DNA of 40,697 nt from Gnetum montanum. Its lineage: Eukaryota; Streptophyta; Gnetopsida; Gnetales; Gnetaceae. The stretch covers positions 694,840 to 735,536 of the forward strand of contig MNCI01025588.1 in the NCBI GenBank assembly GCA_015680685.1, read 5' to 3'. Both the position numbers and the translations under genes were made by a program. The notes below the pieces were generated by a model that saw only the letters and a list, made by a program, of their open reading frames with translations, was not told the DNA's origin and ran no database searches. This document shows, piece by piece, positions 11,971 to 21,789 of this stretch; the first letter of the stretch is position 1, and each line of letters opens with the position of its first letter.

Positions 11971-12071
11971 CAATTTTAAGTTCAAGCATGAATGTTGAAA
12001 AGTAATGCAAATTTTGTTAGGACTTGGACCTTCCTCCCTACTAATAATTAATTTTTTTCACTTATTTTTTC

Positions 12072-13037
12072 CGATGAGCATCAAAGTGTTGCATCAATGG
12101 GCCCCCATTGATGTGGCCTCATCGATAGGCCCCTGTTGATGAGGCCCCATTTATATGGTGTTTCCCCATCAACGGGGCCACATCGACGTAGCATTTGCTA
12201 CATCTACGGGCCCTTGTCGAGGCAGCCTTGTAATAAAAAACTATAAATACAAACTCACAACCATGTTTATGGGGAGTCAAGTGATAGTAGTAGCTAAACT
12301 CTTGTAGTTTTTATACTCGAAAGTTAGGATATTTTCCTAAGTGCCTACAACAGGAAGCATTGAATGTATGAATCTTTATTCAAGCACTGTTGTACCTAAG
12401 CATGATAGTGTGTGCGGAAATAAAGATGAGCTTCTTGATAAACCTTGCAGCATTCTAAATAGTTTAGATGTTTTATTCATGTATTTGATGTTTTCAGTTA
12501 TTTATTCAATGCTTCTTAGTAATTAAGCTAATTAAGTAATTAAGTGAGATAGGATAAATAGTGATTAAATAAACACATAACTATGATTTCTTTGAGCATA
12601 AACATGTATCTGCTTGATAATCCCAACAGTGTTATTGCTTGGTTTGCCCATTAGCATAGTGCTTGGTAACCCAATAGTGGATACGTGGGTTCAGGACATG
12701 TACAAAAAGTAGGACCAGATGCTTATGTTATGACTAGTTAGAGACTAGTTAAGTAGTTAAATTAAATTAGTTATTAAATTACTTCATCTCTTTACTTTAA
12801 GTACCAAGGGACATAAAACATAAAATAACAAAAATGATATGCCTCAATTACACTTAACCATACCTTTGTACATCACAGGTGTAATTGGGAAGGCAATGAA
12901 TGATCATTAGAGCGAGGTTCACTTCCTAGACTACTAATGTACTGAAAGACATAGAGTCCATGGAATTTGACCGAATCATGCATGAACAATTCATGATTTG
13001 TATGGTTAAGCATAGGGGTACCCTTCACCCCTCATCA
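12072..13037 (+). mobile_element. Solo LTR of a gypsy-like element, with target duplication
   Basis: A 966-bp LTR lies between two copies of TTTTC (12067-12071 and 13038-13042). It starts CGATGAGCAT, where other family members have TGATGAG, and ends ACCCCTCATCA. U3 holds a GC-rich palindrome array (12092-12225), TATAAATA is at 12242-12249, and R/U5 carries 'AAATAAAGATGAGCTTCTTG' and the 'TTGGTAACCCAATAGTGG' motif seen in the other LTRs. No primer-binding site follows 13037 and no polypurine tract precedes 12072, so this is a solo LTR left by LTR-LTR recombination. Confidence 0.8.
12092..12225 (+). promoter_or_regulatory. U3 palindrome array of the solo LTR
   Basis: Repeated, mutually complementary short motifs crowd this stretch. 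At 12092-12113 the arms CATCAATGGG and CCCATTGATG form a perfect inverted repeat with a 2-nt centre. CTCATCGATAGG, TGTTGATGAGG, CCCATCAACGGGG and CACATCGACG follow. The array ends 17 bp before TATAAATA. A binding-site array in the LTR promoter is inferred. Confidence 0.6.
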
Positions 13038-13115
13038 TTTTCCAAAGTATCAATTGTAAGGTTATACACTTGAGTAGATGATTATAAATTAAGAACTTTT
13101 TTTCTTTTTGTGTCT

Positions 13116-13146
13116 ATGTGTGTGTGTGTCTATATATATATATATA
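13116..13146. repeat. Compound (TG)n(TA)n microsatellite
   Basis: A TG run passes directly into a TA run. No function is implied. Confidence 0.9.
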
Positions 13147-13305
13147 ATGTCTACTCGATAAAGCTTGTCATATACCCTAAATTTTCTTTATTCATTATTA
13201 ATATTTTTTATGGACCCAATACTCGATAAGGATTTTACTTGAAGTAAACTGATAGGTAAAATTTTTAAAAGAAAGGAGAGGCATGTCAAATCCAAAACTC
13301 TTTGG

Positions 13306-13367
13306 GGGTACACCCCAAGATATATAGTCCAATCAGAACTTTATATGACTTACCCTTGTCCATTGGC
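13306..13367 (-). mobile_element. tRNA-derived SINE, family 1, body fragment
   Basis: On the minus strand it reads CCAATGGACAAGGGTAAGTC, then 'ATATAAAGTTCTGATTGGAC' and TATATATCTTGGGGTGTACC, the body and 3' part of family 1 without the tRNA head. Confidence 0.6.
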
Positions 13368-13399
13368 GTAGGAACACCTCTTTCGATTCCCTTGTTCTC

Positions 13400-14340
13400 T
13401 TCCTTACATATGGTTTTTGTAGGTTTTAAGCTTCGTGGAGACATCTTAGAGGTTAAAGAGATATCTTGTTCAAGATTTGGGTTCTTAGTGGAGATGTTTG
13501 AGATCTTCATGAGACGTATGGGATGTTTGACAATCATTCTAGGTTAAGTATCTCATAGGAGTGTGAAATGTCTCAGTTGGATGTGAGACATCCCAAGGAT
13601 TACTGAGATGCCTCAAGCTAAAGAGAGGCATCTCACTAAAATTTCTAGTTTTAATAGGAGACATTCCAAAAAGGTCACAAATGACCTGTATGGTCAAGGA
13701 AGCTTCTAGAATTGTCCATTTCAATTTGAGAAATAGTTGAATCAATGAAGACAAAGATGCAAACAACACGGGATCTTCAAGTTGTGCTTAAGGAAGGTTT
13801 TCTAGGTATCTTGTCTTGTTTTTTTTATAAATATTAGTGTGTTTTGTGCTTGTAAAATTGATGAGAGACCATGAGATGACAAGGAGATGTCATGAAAATT
13901 GTTCATGCATTGAGTTTGAGTAAAAGTATGAGAGAGTACATTGAGTAAGTATATATGTGGGTATAGCTTCAAGGTCAATTGTGTTGTGGATTGGCCTATG
14001 TGTTTTTTATCTTACTTATGTGTGTTGAGACCAACCTCACCCATGCTAGGCATAGGGCCTTGATCAACAGTTATAACATAACTGTTGCACTTTAAATTTG
14101 TTGCAAGGTTAGATATAGAGTTGTAGAGGTAATGTTCCCTAGAATTACAACTTGATGTGTAAACCTCTATTGAGATGCTTGTGAGTTCATATAGTATTTG
14201 AAATTACACGGTGGCTTGTTTGTGCTTAGACTTTCACCATTATGATTTCTCTGTAAAATGCACAGGGGATCACATATTGTTTAAGCTCTGAGAAATTGAA
14301 TTTTTATAGCCAAATTTTGAAGTTTGATGTTACGGACAAA
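13400..14340 (+). mobile_element. Probable LTR of a second family, boundaries not resolved
   Basis: The palindrome array and TATA box at 13826-13833 suggest a U3-R-U5 layout. About 500 bp of non-coding text follows without an open frame. I could not find TG...CA ends with a target duplication, nor a primer site, so the call rests on promoter layout alone. A promoter of another mobile element is the main alternative. Confidence 0.35.
13437..13670 (+). promoter_or_regulatory. GAGATGTCTC-type palindrome array of a probable second LTR family
   Basis: At least eight imperfect copies of GAGACATCTC/GAGATGTCTC lie in about 230 bp: GGAGACATCTTAG, GAGATGTTTGAGATC, AGTATCTCATAGG, AAATGTCTCAG, TGAGACATCCC, TGAGATGCCTC, GAGAGGCATCTCA, GGAGACATTCC. 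A TATAAATA follows at 13826-13833. The layout matches the U3 regions of the other LTRs in the window, but the motif differs. Confidence 0.55.
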
Positions 14341-14351
14341 TAGTTAGCTTC

Positions 14352-14371
14352 ATTATTATTATTATTATTAT
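14352..14371. repeat. (ATT)n microsatellite
   Basis: About six to seven ATT units directly precede the GC-rich hairpin segment at 14377-14440. Confidence 0.85.
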
Positions 14372-14376
14372 CACAT

Positions 14377-14440
14377 AGCCCTTTCCAGCTGAGACTATTC
14401 CCGGGTTTCCCGTACCCATACGGGAGGTGCCCTAGGCGAT
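14377..14440 (+). other. GC-rich island with a perfect hairpin
   Basis: In otherwise AT-rich DNA, about 60 bp are GC-rich. They include CCCGGG and the perfect stem-loop CCCGTA-CCCA-TACGGG at 14409-14424, followed 8 nt later by CCTAGG. I do not recognise it. It could be a structured end of a mobile element. Confidence 0.5.
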
Positions 14441-14780
14441 AATCTCCTAAAACGAGTTCTCACAGGTATTGGCGTGTCCAAGATTTACGCATAAACAATG
14501 TGTTAAGAGTTCAATCCTAGGTTATGGAAGAGATTCTCTATTGATTGTGTGTTTATCATTGAGAACACCTATTGTGTGGTTGTAGAGCCTCATGCTCTGC
14601 AACATCATTTGAGTGTTGAGAGTGTTTTGGATATTTTGCAGGTTTTGAAATCTTTATGTAATCTTCTTTTAATAATTGAATTTAGCTAGTTTTCTTATTT
14701 TCTAGCATATTATTTATCTTTCATCATATTTAGATTTAGTAGGATTAAAGATGATTTTTCCATTGGAGTAAATCTACTCC

Positions 14781-14847
14781 ACCTATTGGAATCGAACCCA
14801 TAACCTGAAGCTTCCAAATCAAGTGTCTTATGACTAGGCTAACACCT
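14781..14847 (-). mobile_element. tRNA-derived SINE, family 1, head with intact Pol III boxes
   Basis: On the minus strand it starts GGTGTTAGCCTAGTCATAAG (A box TAGCCTAG), continues ACACTTGATTTGGAAGCTTC and has a consensus B box GGTTCGATTCC. This is the clearest evidence that family 1 derives from a tRNA. The body downstream is missing. Confidence 0.7.
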
Positions 14848-15161
14848 TCTTATTAATCCCAAAACTATTATGTAAACCAAGAACATAAAAAATATTCACC
14901 TATTATGTCAACCCATATACAAGAAACAGATACAATATGATGATTCCTTAAGTATGACTTGAATTAAAAGCCTCTTGCTTAATAAGTTAATGAATTAAAT
15001 AACCGATCCACTTATCATGGGCCAATGACTTTGTAAAATGCAAATCACACACTTTGACCAATAATGCACACACCTATTTAGATCTTTAGTTATGTTTAGC
15101 TAATTTCCCATTCAAAACCCTTAATTATGTTTATCATGTCAAGGTATATGCTTTTGGTCAA

Positions 15162-16039
15162 TGATAAATCATGTGTTATAGTGGCTACAATATTGAGCAT
15201 TCCATATTGGAGCCACAATATCACGTATTCGATATCGGAGCCCATGTTACGACAATGGATATTTGGTATCATGGGACATGTTCCTACCTATAAATATGAA
15301 ACTTAGGTGCACAGTTAAAACAAAAATTCATTCCAACCTTACTAAAACTATTGCAATTTATTTTCGTAGCTTAGCAATAAAGTGAATGCTTGTAGTATGA
15401 TGTTGAGTAGTTGTTCAAAGTCTTTATTCGAGTGAAGTATACTTGGGCTTGGTTCATGATAAAAATAAAGATCGAGATTGCTTTCCAACATTGTAGCATC
15501 CACTTAGCTTTAATGTTTTACTTAGCATAATTCATACTATTTTCCTAGTCTAATCAGTTACATTTCTAAGTAGATTACTTTCCTTGTTCATAGTAAAGCA
15601 AAATGAGTATGACTGGTTTCGAGCATTTAAGTGTAATTGTTTGGTAACCCATTAGTCATTTCACTTGCTTCACTGAGTAGTGAACTCACTTGGTAATGCC
15701 AGTAACAGTTACATAAGCCTAATGTTACGGTAATCCAAGACCAGATGCTCATCGCTCTAGGCTAGTTTAGATTTACATTACCATCATTACTTAGATTTAA
15801 ATTTCATTCTCAATTATGTTTATTGCTAGGAGTAATTAGGACCTATCAACATCAATTATCATGTGCCTCACTTTGGACTAAACCATACATGACAAAGCTA
15901 CTACTAGTCCAAGTGGGAAGATAGCATCTTGTGAACAATGCTTAACAATATAGATGTCACAACTAGTCCCATCCATGAAATTCAATTGGATCATGCATGA
16001 ATGCTTATGGTTGGGCATAGGGGTACCAACCACACATCA
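15162..16039 (+). repeat. 5' LTR of the outer element
   Basis: Starts TGATAAATCATG and ends CCACACATCA. U3 has decayed GATATC/CAATATTG repeats (15190-15270, for instance CGATATCGG), then TATAAATA at 15289-15296. R/U5 carries 'AATAAAGATCGAGATTG', the 'TTGGTAACCCATTAG' motif and the terminal 'TATGGTTGGGCATAGGGGTA' shared by the whole superfamily. Confidence 0.88.
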
Positions 16040-16040
16040 T

Positions 16041-16058
16041 TAGCATTGTTGCTAGGGA
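16041..16058 (+). other. Decayed primer-binding site of the outer element (tRNA-Asp)
   Basis: One base after the 5' LTR the sequence is TAGCATTGTTGCTAGGGA. The complement of the tRNA-Asp 3' end is TGGCGCCGTTGCCGGGGA. All six differences are C-to-T or G-to-A transitions, as expected from deamination of methylated cytosines. Confidence 0.75.
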
Positions 16059-16173
16059 CGAGTCCATGTATGCTTACTAATTGATTTCACAGAGTTCGTT
16101 GTACTTGGAACATAATCTCAAATTTAAAAATTCTAGGAAAAGCACACTTAAAACAAACATCTTAAAAATACAA

Positions 16174-18120
16174 CATGGCTTCAAACAAGAATGCAACATC
16201 ACTTGCAAAGAACTATGGATAAGTAGTGACAAAATCAAAGAGGAAGAAGACTAGAGTATGCCAATGTAGACAAGGATATCATATGCTCATCATGATCCTT
16301 ACTATCTTGATTTCACATTCATCTTTCATTAGGTTGAGCAACTTAGGTGCAAAGATCTTCAAGGGAATGCTATTCTACCACCAAAACGTTCAACACCCAT
16401 TATGCTTCAAACTACTGTCAAGGTTCTAAAGTTAAGTGAAGCACTTGGAGGGTATCATGAAACCAAATACATGACCTAATCATTTGAACCTACTGATGAG
16501 TAGTTAAGAAAAGACCATGCCATGGAAATAAGACATGAATAAGACAAAGGAAGGATAGTCAATTCTACTGTTGTCTTGGAGGAACTTGATGGAAATGCAT
16601 TCATTACTGAATAACTCTACCACAATCGTGAGTTCTAGTCACAAATGCCTATTATTTAACTAGATGAACCTATCAGAAATAAATCACACTTTGAATTAGT
16701 AGAGATACTTAGGTAAGAGGCAAAAGACTCAAGGCTAAGGGTTTCTACTAGGTCTCATAGAGATGAACATCATAGTCATCATAGGAGGACAAGTTGGCAC
16801 CATTCTCCTACTACCTTATTTGCATCCTCATAATCATCAAAAGACTTTGATAGAAGGAGGTAAAGGTACAAAGACCATGATAGGGAAGAGAAGAGAACTT
16901 ATGATCACCATGACCATCATGACTACTGCTCAAGACATTCTGATTCGAAAGATGAAGAGGATGAGTAGCATAGACATAGGGATTGCACAAATCATGAAAG
17001 GGATGAGCATGGAAGGGGGCACTACTACAACAAAGCACATGAACTTGATGAAGACTATGAACCTTTAATGGAAATCGCAACATGATTAACATACAAGAAG
17101 TTGTGCACATTCCAACTAAGAAAATAAGGAATAGTTGAATTAAACAGCTCAACATGAACAACATGCCAAGATTTGAAGGTGGCTATAATGTTGATTCACT
17201 ACATTACCTTCAAGATTTCCACGATGCATGCACCATACAAAGCATTGAAAGTGATTGGTAGAAGTTAATGTTGTTTCCAAGAACACTTGTGAAAGAGGTA
17301 GAGAGCTAGTATCAATCACTTGAACATGAATCAATCAGACGTTGGAGTACCATGCTCGAACTCTTCAATGATAAATATCAAACTTATTCATGAGTGTCCA
17401 ACTTAAGAAAACAAATCTAAGGATTGAAGCAAGGGACTCATGAGACCCTTGATGCAGCAATGGACAAATACTATTCATTGTTGCACATATGCTTAGGCCA
17501 TGGATTTTCACTAAGGGAATAGCTCAAGCACATTGTAGATGGGTTGCGAAGCAAAATCATAGAGACTCTTGGGGTTTATGCCTAAGGAAGATTATCAGAA
17601 ATGATGACCCATCATATCTAGAGATTAACTGATTAAGTAGCAAAGGAGGAAGAAGAACTTAAGAAGAGAGAGTCAGCTGAGGAATATAACAAAGATCCAT
17701 CAATTAGAAAGAGAGATGTGCAGATATGTGACAAGCAAGAGGATGAAACCTTGGAAGATGTTATCCAAAAAAAGACTCTACCTATTCAAAAATGAGTCAA
17801 TGATATAGTGGCTAAGGTAGATAAAGTTTGGATTTAGTGAATGAAAAGTTTGCTATAGCCCTAAAGACTGTAAAAGAAAAGGTTGAACAAACACTTAACA
17901 GGGGCAAGAAAAGGAAGAAGAAAACAACTAATGGATGAAAAAGTTATAAGCACAAAGGAAAAGTTGCTACCATTGAAGGGTATACATGACTCCAATTTAG
18001 AGGAAGAGGAAGGATGCAATATGTGCCAATATGAACATCCTAAGGGATGTTGTTCTATTATGGTCCACTTGCAAGAATATGGGGTATATGCACTAAATCC
18101 AAGCTTTTTCAAAAAGTAGA
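16174..18120 (+). pseudogene. gag pseudogene of the outer element
   Basis: The region begins near ATGGCTTCAAACAAG but meets a stop within 16 codons, and stops recur throughout. A His/Arg-rich stretch (16740-17040) precedes the retrotransposon gag domain at about 17161-17620. That domain contains FEGGYN, ELFNDKYQTY, GLKQGTHETLD and CLGHGFS, parallel to the inner element's gag. Near 18019-18057 is the zinc knuckle CNMCQYEHPKGCC, spaced C-x2-C-x3-H-x4-C, one residue shorter than the usual CCHC knuckle. The product would be the capsid protein. It is broken. Confidence 0.75.
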
Positions 18121-18759
18121 TGCCCAAAAGACTATCTTATCCTCAAGGTAATATTAGGTAAATTTTCTAGTTGACATATTACCTAAACAGAGACTACCCT
18201 CAACCACAAGAGCAATATCAGTAGTAGTGGTAGCAACTGTAGACATGGGCACTTCCACCGCCAAGGCAACAATATCCATACAGGAAACCAAACCCTTATG
18301 GATATTACATTCAATGTCTAATATCTCTAGGAAACACATTCGTTTAAACTTATTCTCCTTATTATCCACTAAAATACTATAGACCTACTACTTCAATGAT
18401 GGATCATAGTCTTTACGCACATTTGCCAGTAGCTAGTCTATCAAATTCCCCTTCCAATCCTTTGCCACCAAGGCCACCACCTGGTATGCAAGGGGGATTA
18501 CTATCATAACTATAGTAAAGAAAACCTACAAGGGTAATGAACATACAAGTGGAGGATCTTACTAGCAACATTAAGGGCCAAACAAAGAAACATCCTTTCT
18601 TTAGGACAAGTCCTAAAAAGGCTTGTAGAGTCAAAAATTCATTGAGACTAACTTCTCTTACAACAAATTCTCTTATCAAGAGTAAGCTTTTGTCATCATG
18701 CAACACAAATATGCGAACAAACATGTAGACTATCATGCTTATAGAAATAGTCATAGACT

Positions 18760-19181
18760 GGATTAAAGTAGGGCCACTTCCTTAGAAGAGAATTGATCTA
18801 GGAGTTCCTTTGATTTATCTACGAGTAGCTAGAAATTTGCCATGCAAAGCTCTATTAGGCTCAGGTTTCAAGGTAAATTTGATATCTTATGAAACATATC
18901 AAGCATGGAACCTACCACCCTTAAAGGCATGTAATATTAGGTTGGAGCTTGCTGATTAGTTTGTTGTAATTAATTTGGGACAAGTAGAGGATGCAGTGAC
19001 CACTATCAATGGGTGGTCTTATTTAGTAGATTTTCTTGTAATTAATGTGAAAAATGAAAATAAGGAATTTCCAATTATCATGGGGAGGGCATGGCTTAGC
19101 ACAATTGATGCTAAGTTAAGCATGAAAGATTTATCTATTGAAATCTCTAAGGAAGAAAAGCACAAAGCCATACACACATAG
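18760..19181 (+). pseudogene. Retroviral-type aspartic protease remnant, active-site Asp lost
   Basis: One frame with an in-frame stop reads as an LTR-retrotransposon protease: IDLGVPLIYLRVARNLPCK, then ALLGSGFKVNLISYETYQ, and downstream PIIMGRAWLSTIDAKLSM. The second part corresponds to the family's GRPFLATADA-like segment. The catalytic triad D-S/T-G appears as GSG: codon GGC at 18858-18860 replaces Asp. The enzyme would process gag and could not be active here. Confidence 0.72.
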
Positions 19182-21149
19182 CAAATTCCATGTATTATTG
19201 CTAAAAGCAAAGGGTGTAATTGTGGACCAACCTTCCCAGAATGTCAACATAGTTAATACAACAGTCCACAACAACAGTGAAAAAAAAATGTGTGCAAAAG
19301 AAAGAGTAGAGATCACTAAATCAAAAGACACCATGTGGTCAATAACTGAGAACCTTCAATTGCTCAGAATATGCATAGAATAATCTGATTCACTTGTTAA
19401 TTCCCATTCTAACTAAGGACAAAAAAAATTAATAAATCATAATCATACACCAATAGGAAAAGAAAATAAGGACTTAAATGATAAAAACTAAACTACCATC
19501 AAGATCACCTACGACAATAATTGAAAAGTTAAGTCACTAAAGATGGTAAGTGAACCACCTAGTGGGTATGATTCAAGAGATCTAGGGAGCATTTTTCGAA
19601 CACTCGCCCATGAGTTTAGTCATGGGGAAGATACTCTATCTTAAGCTAGGAACTAATAAGTGCTTTTCAATTTTTTGTTTTACAATTCTTTTTACTTCTC
19701 CTATTTCTTGAAATAATTTTTTCCATTCTTTTATATTTTTCACTTTCTTTGATATTTTCATTTTTTAAATCTTTGATATTCTTTGACATGTTTTTTAATT
19801 CTTTAACATTTCTCATTCTTTTATCATTTTTCATTCTTTACACATTTTCCAATTTTTACTATCTTTTTCATATTTTGTTTTCATATCCTTTGTAAATAAT
19901 TTTGATCATTAATAAAACACATTATGAATAAGGTAATATGTAGCCCAATAAAGTGAAGATTTCTCTATGTTATCAAGTCATAAGGAATTGATTACTTGAA
20001 TAGTGAGTCAACACCATCCATCCATCTATTCCATTAATAAGAGGTTCTTACCATGGTCATAATGATATTCTTTTCCATCATACAACTAAGAATAAACTTG
20101 TGATCATTATGCCTGGACCGAAAAGTGAAGAACCAAGTGGGAATGTAAAAAGTGTATTATATCCTTGTAGATCTAATGAAAAATGGATGTATGAGTATAA
20201 TAAGTGCTACCCTACCATGTCACTAGAAAGACATGTTACCCATGCTTGAAGGTAGTCTTCTGGTAAGGTTTACATAGATAAAATAAAAGAGCATAGAATA
20301 AATTTTGGGGGGTCCCAGTAGAAAGACATGTTACCCATGCTCGAAGGTAGGCGGTTTCTTAGAAATCTAAAAAAGAAATAAAAAAAAGTGCCATGAATAA
20401 ACTCCTCCCTTGGACAATATGCCAAGTGACGATACTGCTTGCAATAGTGGTAGTCTTACAATTCTGACTCTAGGAGATATAATAATGCGATGTCATTGAA
20501 ATGTGATCTAGACTTCATTTGAATCTTGGATAGAAAGGCTAATGGTTACTTTAACCACTAATAACACATAATAATTCATTATGCCTATGGTAAGATACCT
20601 CACGTCCCAATTTTTGCAATCTCTTCTAAGTCCATTTCATCTCACTATAAGAATAGTCATAACTTGTGATTTTGTATAACATAGTGTAATTTTCCCAATT
20701 TGGTAATACTAACATGTGTATTTTGCTAAATAGGTATATATTACATTCAACTCCTCAAGTAGTTAAGGACACTTTTAGGCATGGTTATACAAGGGCATTA
20801 AGGGCTGAAGCTTGCTTTGGGGAGGACCCACTTGTATAACTATTGTATCTTATACTTGTGAAAAGATTTCACATCATCTTGAACCATCAACAAATGTTAA
20901 TAAAATTTCTCCTATTATTCAAACTGTCTATTCTACCAACATAGATTCATTACCCTTCTTATGCATCTTATCCACACTTCATGGACTTTCAAAGCTTGAA
21001 ATTCCTTCTTTATGAACCTTTAATGATAAATTCTCAAAAAATGTGCATCTATCCATAGTCCAAACCCTTTTAATAAGCTTTAAACCTTCCAACCATTCAG
21101 AGAGAATCATTTTTTATCCTTAGAACTTCATGAAAAATGAAAATTTTTG
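19182..21149 (+). other. Non-coding interior of the outer element where pol would be expected
   Basis: About 2 kb without a reverse transcriptase or integrase motif that I can recognise. It includes a T-rich tract (19660-19900), a polypurine-like TTTAGTCATGGGG (19615-19627) and the block 20815-20835, which is identical over 21 bp to the inner element. Confidence 0.6.
20815..20835 (+). other. Conserved non-coding block in the outer element
   Basis: The core is CTTTGGGGAGGACCCA. The full 21 bp match the minus strand at 27921-27941 exactly, and the 16-bp core matches the minus strand at 40531-40546. The surroundings have diverged much more. It is purine-rich and could be an internal polypurine tract or another cis signal. 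Confidence 0.7.
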
Positions 21150-21245
21150 GCCTTTGATATCGAGCCCCTGATATTGGATCTACCCCAATATCAAATCCCA
21201 AATGTCAAATCCCCAATATTGGATCTAATGAAAAGTATAAATAGG
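21150..21245 (+). promoter_or_regulatory. Internal LTR-like promoter module before ORF2 (outer element)
   Basis: Several GATATC/AATATTGG motifs (TTTGATATCGAG, CTGATATTGGATC, CCCAATATC, CCCAATATTGGATC) precede TATAAATAGGGG (TATA at 21236-21243). The layout repeats that of the U3 region of this element's own LTRs. The downstream leader aligns by eye with the leader after the inner element's internal TATA. A promoter for ORF2 is inferred. Confidence 0.55.
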
Positions 21246-21789
21246 GGAACACTTAGTAGAATTCTTTATTTCTCACATTCACACCCAAGGGAGATCTTTT
21301 AACTTTTCTTCTCTAATTTGAGCTCTGACCTCCTAGCTTTCACAAGTCATAACTTACATGTTCTCACTCTAATTTTTGTGATTTTCAAATGTATTTGATC
21401 ACGGGGTGCTCATCTTAGTCATGGGGGGATGCTAGTGAGGAAAATCTAAGCCATTTTTTCAAAAATTGCTAACGCTTGGAAGGCATTTTAAGAATAAGGA
21501 TGAAGGAAACTTGAATTTTTTTATGAAAAATCAATCATATTAATGATAGAACACTTAAATAATGCTCTTAAGAAACCATAACCATCATTATGAGTTACGA
21601 ATATGAATAGAATAGATAATTGTGAAGGGTTATAAGAAAATCAACACTTATGGGATAACTTTTTAAAATGTTTTCTAACTCTGTAATCACAATAAACTAA
21701 GAACTTGATGAAACTAAGAGTATGAGTAAGATATGAAACTATTAAGAATATATGAGAATACTTTAGTAATTCCAAACCTTTGAATGATT

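Noticed and set aside
14400-14440. Helitron 3' end (hairpin followed by CTAG).
   Set aside because: The base after CTAG is G instead of T, the spacing is short and no 5' TC end was found.
14781-14847. A functional tRNA gene.
   Set aside because: It has A and B boxes, but no acceptor stem can be closed and the same sequence recurs with a SINE body elsewhere.
16763-17164. Met/Ile-rich and Cys/His-rich small frames on either strand.
   Set aside because: They are alternative frames of the His/Arg-rich part of gag.
19182-21149. Reverse transcriptase or integrase of the outer element.
   Set aside because: No YxDD-like, DDE-like or zinc HHCC pattern could be read in any frame, even allowing stops. 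A profile search with frameshifts (for example against Ty3/gypsy RT) would settle it.
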